Both the position numbers and the translations under genes were made by a program. Shown here one piece after another: positions 5,171-5,443 of a stretch of 5,443 nucleotides of DNA. Under the pieces are notes generated by a model, which saw only the letters and a list, made by a program, of their open reading frames with translations, ran no database searches and was not told the DNA's origin. Numbering within the stretch: the stretch's first letter is position 1; each line of letters opens with the position of its first letter. The DNA comes from Bacteroidales bacterium (GTDB lineage Bacteria > Bacteroidota > Bacteroidia > Bacteroidales > UBA7960), in the NCBI GenBank assembly GCA_007132825.1, contig SLNX01000211.1:1-5443 (forward strand), written 5' to 3'.

Positions 5171-5443
5171 TTACTTCTCTACATACCCTTCTTCCAGGCT
5201 GCGGCTGCGTGCAACAACTGTCAGCAATACGCCGTAGATTACCTTGGATGATACGTCGGCAATGGTGTAGGTGATTTGACGGGCAACCACGCCGGCTTCA
5301 TTAAATAATCCGCCTTCAGCGCCTATTCCCAGCAAGTGAGGCATCAGATATGCACCCGGATAGAGCATCCATGCAAAAAGAAACAATACCCAGATGGAAC
5401 CAAGCGTCTTTTGTGCCTTGGCAGGAATTCCTTCCTTACCTTC
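5171..5443 (-). CDS. Light-driven ion-pump rhodopsin (KR2-like, probably Na+), N-terminus beyond window
   Basis: The reading frame is open from the right edge (codon 5443-5441) to the stop at 5173-5171, giving the last 90 residues of a protein that is about 280 residues in KR2. The fragment opens with EGKEGIPA, a cytoplasmic loop, then helix F (WMLYPGAYLMP, 25-35) and helix G (VARQITYTIADVSSKVIYG, 53-71). K67 is the retinal Schiff-base lysine (KR2 K255), D63 matches KR2 D251, and R55 matches R243. From memory, the loop, WxLYPGAYLMP and TIADVSSKVIYGVLL are nearly identical to KR2, the sodium pump of marine flavobacteria, and unlike proton-pumping proteorhodopsins. The NDQ motif that separates Na+ pumps from NTQ chloride pumps lies in helix C, outside the window, so the ion is inferred. 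The product sits in the inner membrane and would build an ion gradient in light. The first in-frame start-like codon inside the window (TTG at 5386) is not the real start. Confidence 0.93.
   Translation of the reverse strand, partial: EGKEGIPAKAQKTLGSIWVLFLFAWMLYPGAYLMPHLLGIGAEGGLFNEAGVVARQITYTIADVSSKVIYGVLLTVVARSRSLEEGYVEK

Overview
The window looks like chromosomal DNA from a member of the Bacteroidota, probably marine or salt-adapted. The evidence is AT-rich spacers between moderately GC-balanced genes, A-rich start regions with no clear Shine-Dalgarno sequences, two spacers carrying the Bacteroidota -7 promoter motif TAnnTTTG, and, at the right edge, the C-terminal part of a light-driven ion-pump rhodopsin very close to the sodium pump KR2 of marine flavobacteria. 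I cannot place it below phylum level.

Layout, left to right. (1) Positions 1-302, minus strand: the N-terminal 100 residues of an IS200-like/REP-associated HUH transposase, running off the left edge. (2) 420-1361, plus: an exported protein with two CAP (SCP/PR-1) domains, the first degenerate. (3) 1483-2685 and 2718-3341, both minus and 32 bp apart, so probably one transcript: first a membrane-anchored conserved protein of unknown function, then a cytoplasmic helical protein built of four 77-78-residue repeats plus a coiled-coil tail. The junction between the convergent CAP and repeat-protein genes carries a large imperfect hairpin. (4) 3623-3919, plus: a small acidic exported protein of unknown function with its own intrinsic terminator at 3971-4004. 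(5) 4215-5027, minus: a ZIP-family (GufA-type) divalent metal transporter with its own putative promoter; two adjoining hairpins lie beyond its stop. (6) 5171-5443, minus: the last 90 residues of the rhodopsin, including the retinal-binding lysine, followed by an intrinsic terminator.

The genes do not form one obvious pathway. The only likely operon is the pair at 1483-3341; the others look like single-gene units, each with its own spacer signals. I see no sign of a defence system, CRISPR array, RNA gene or prophage. The least ordinary items are the regular four-repeat protein, the CAP protein with one dead and one intact domain, the ion-pump rhodopsin, the edge-truncated transposase, and several unexplained palindromes in the spacers.
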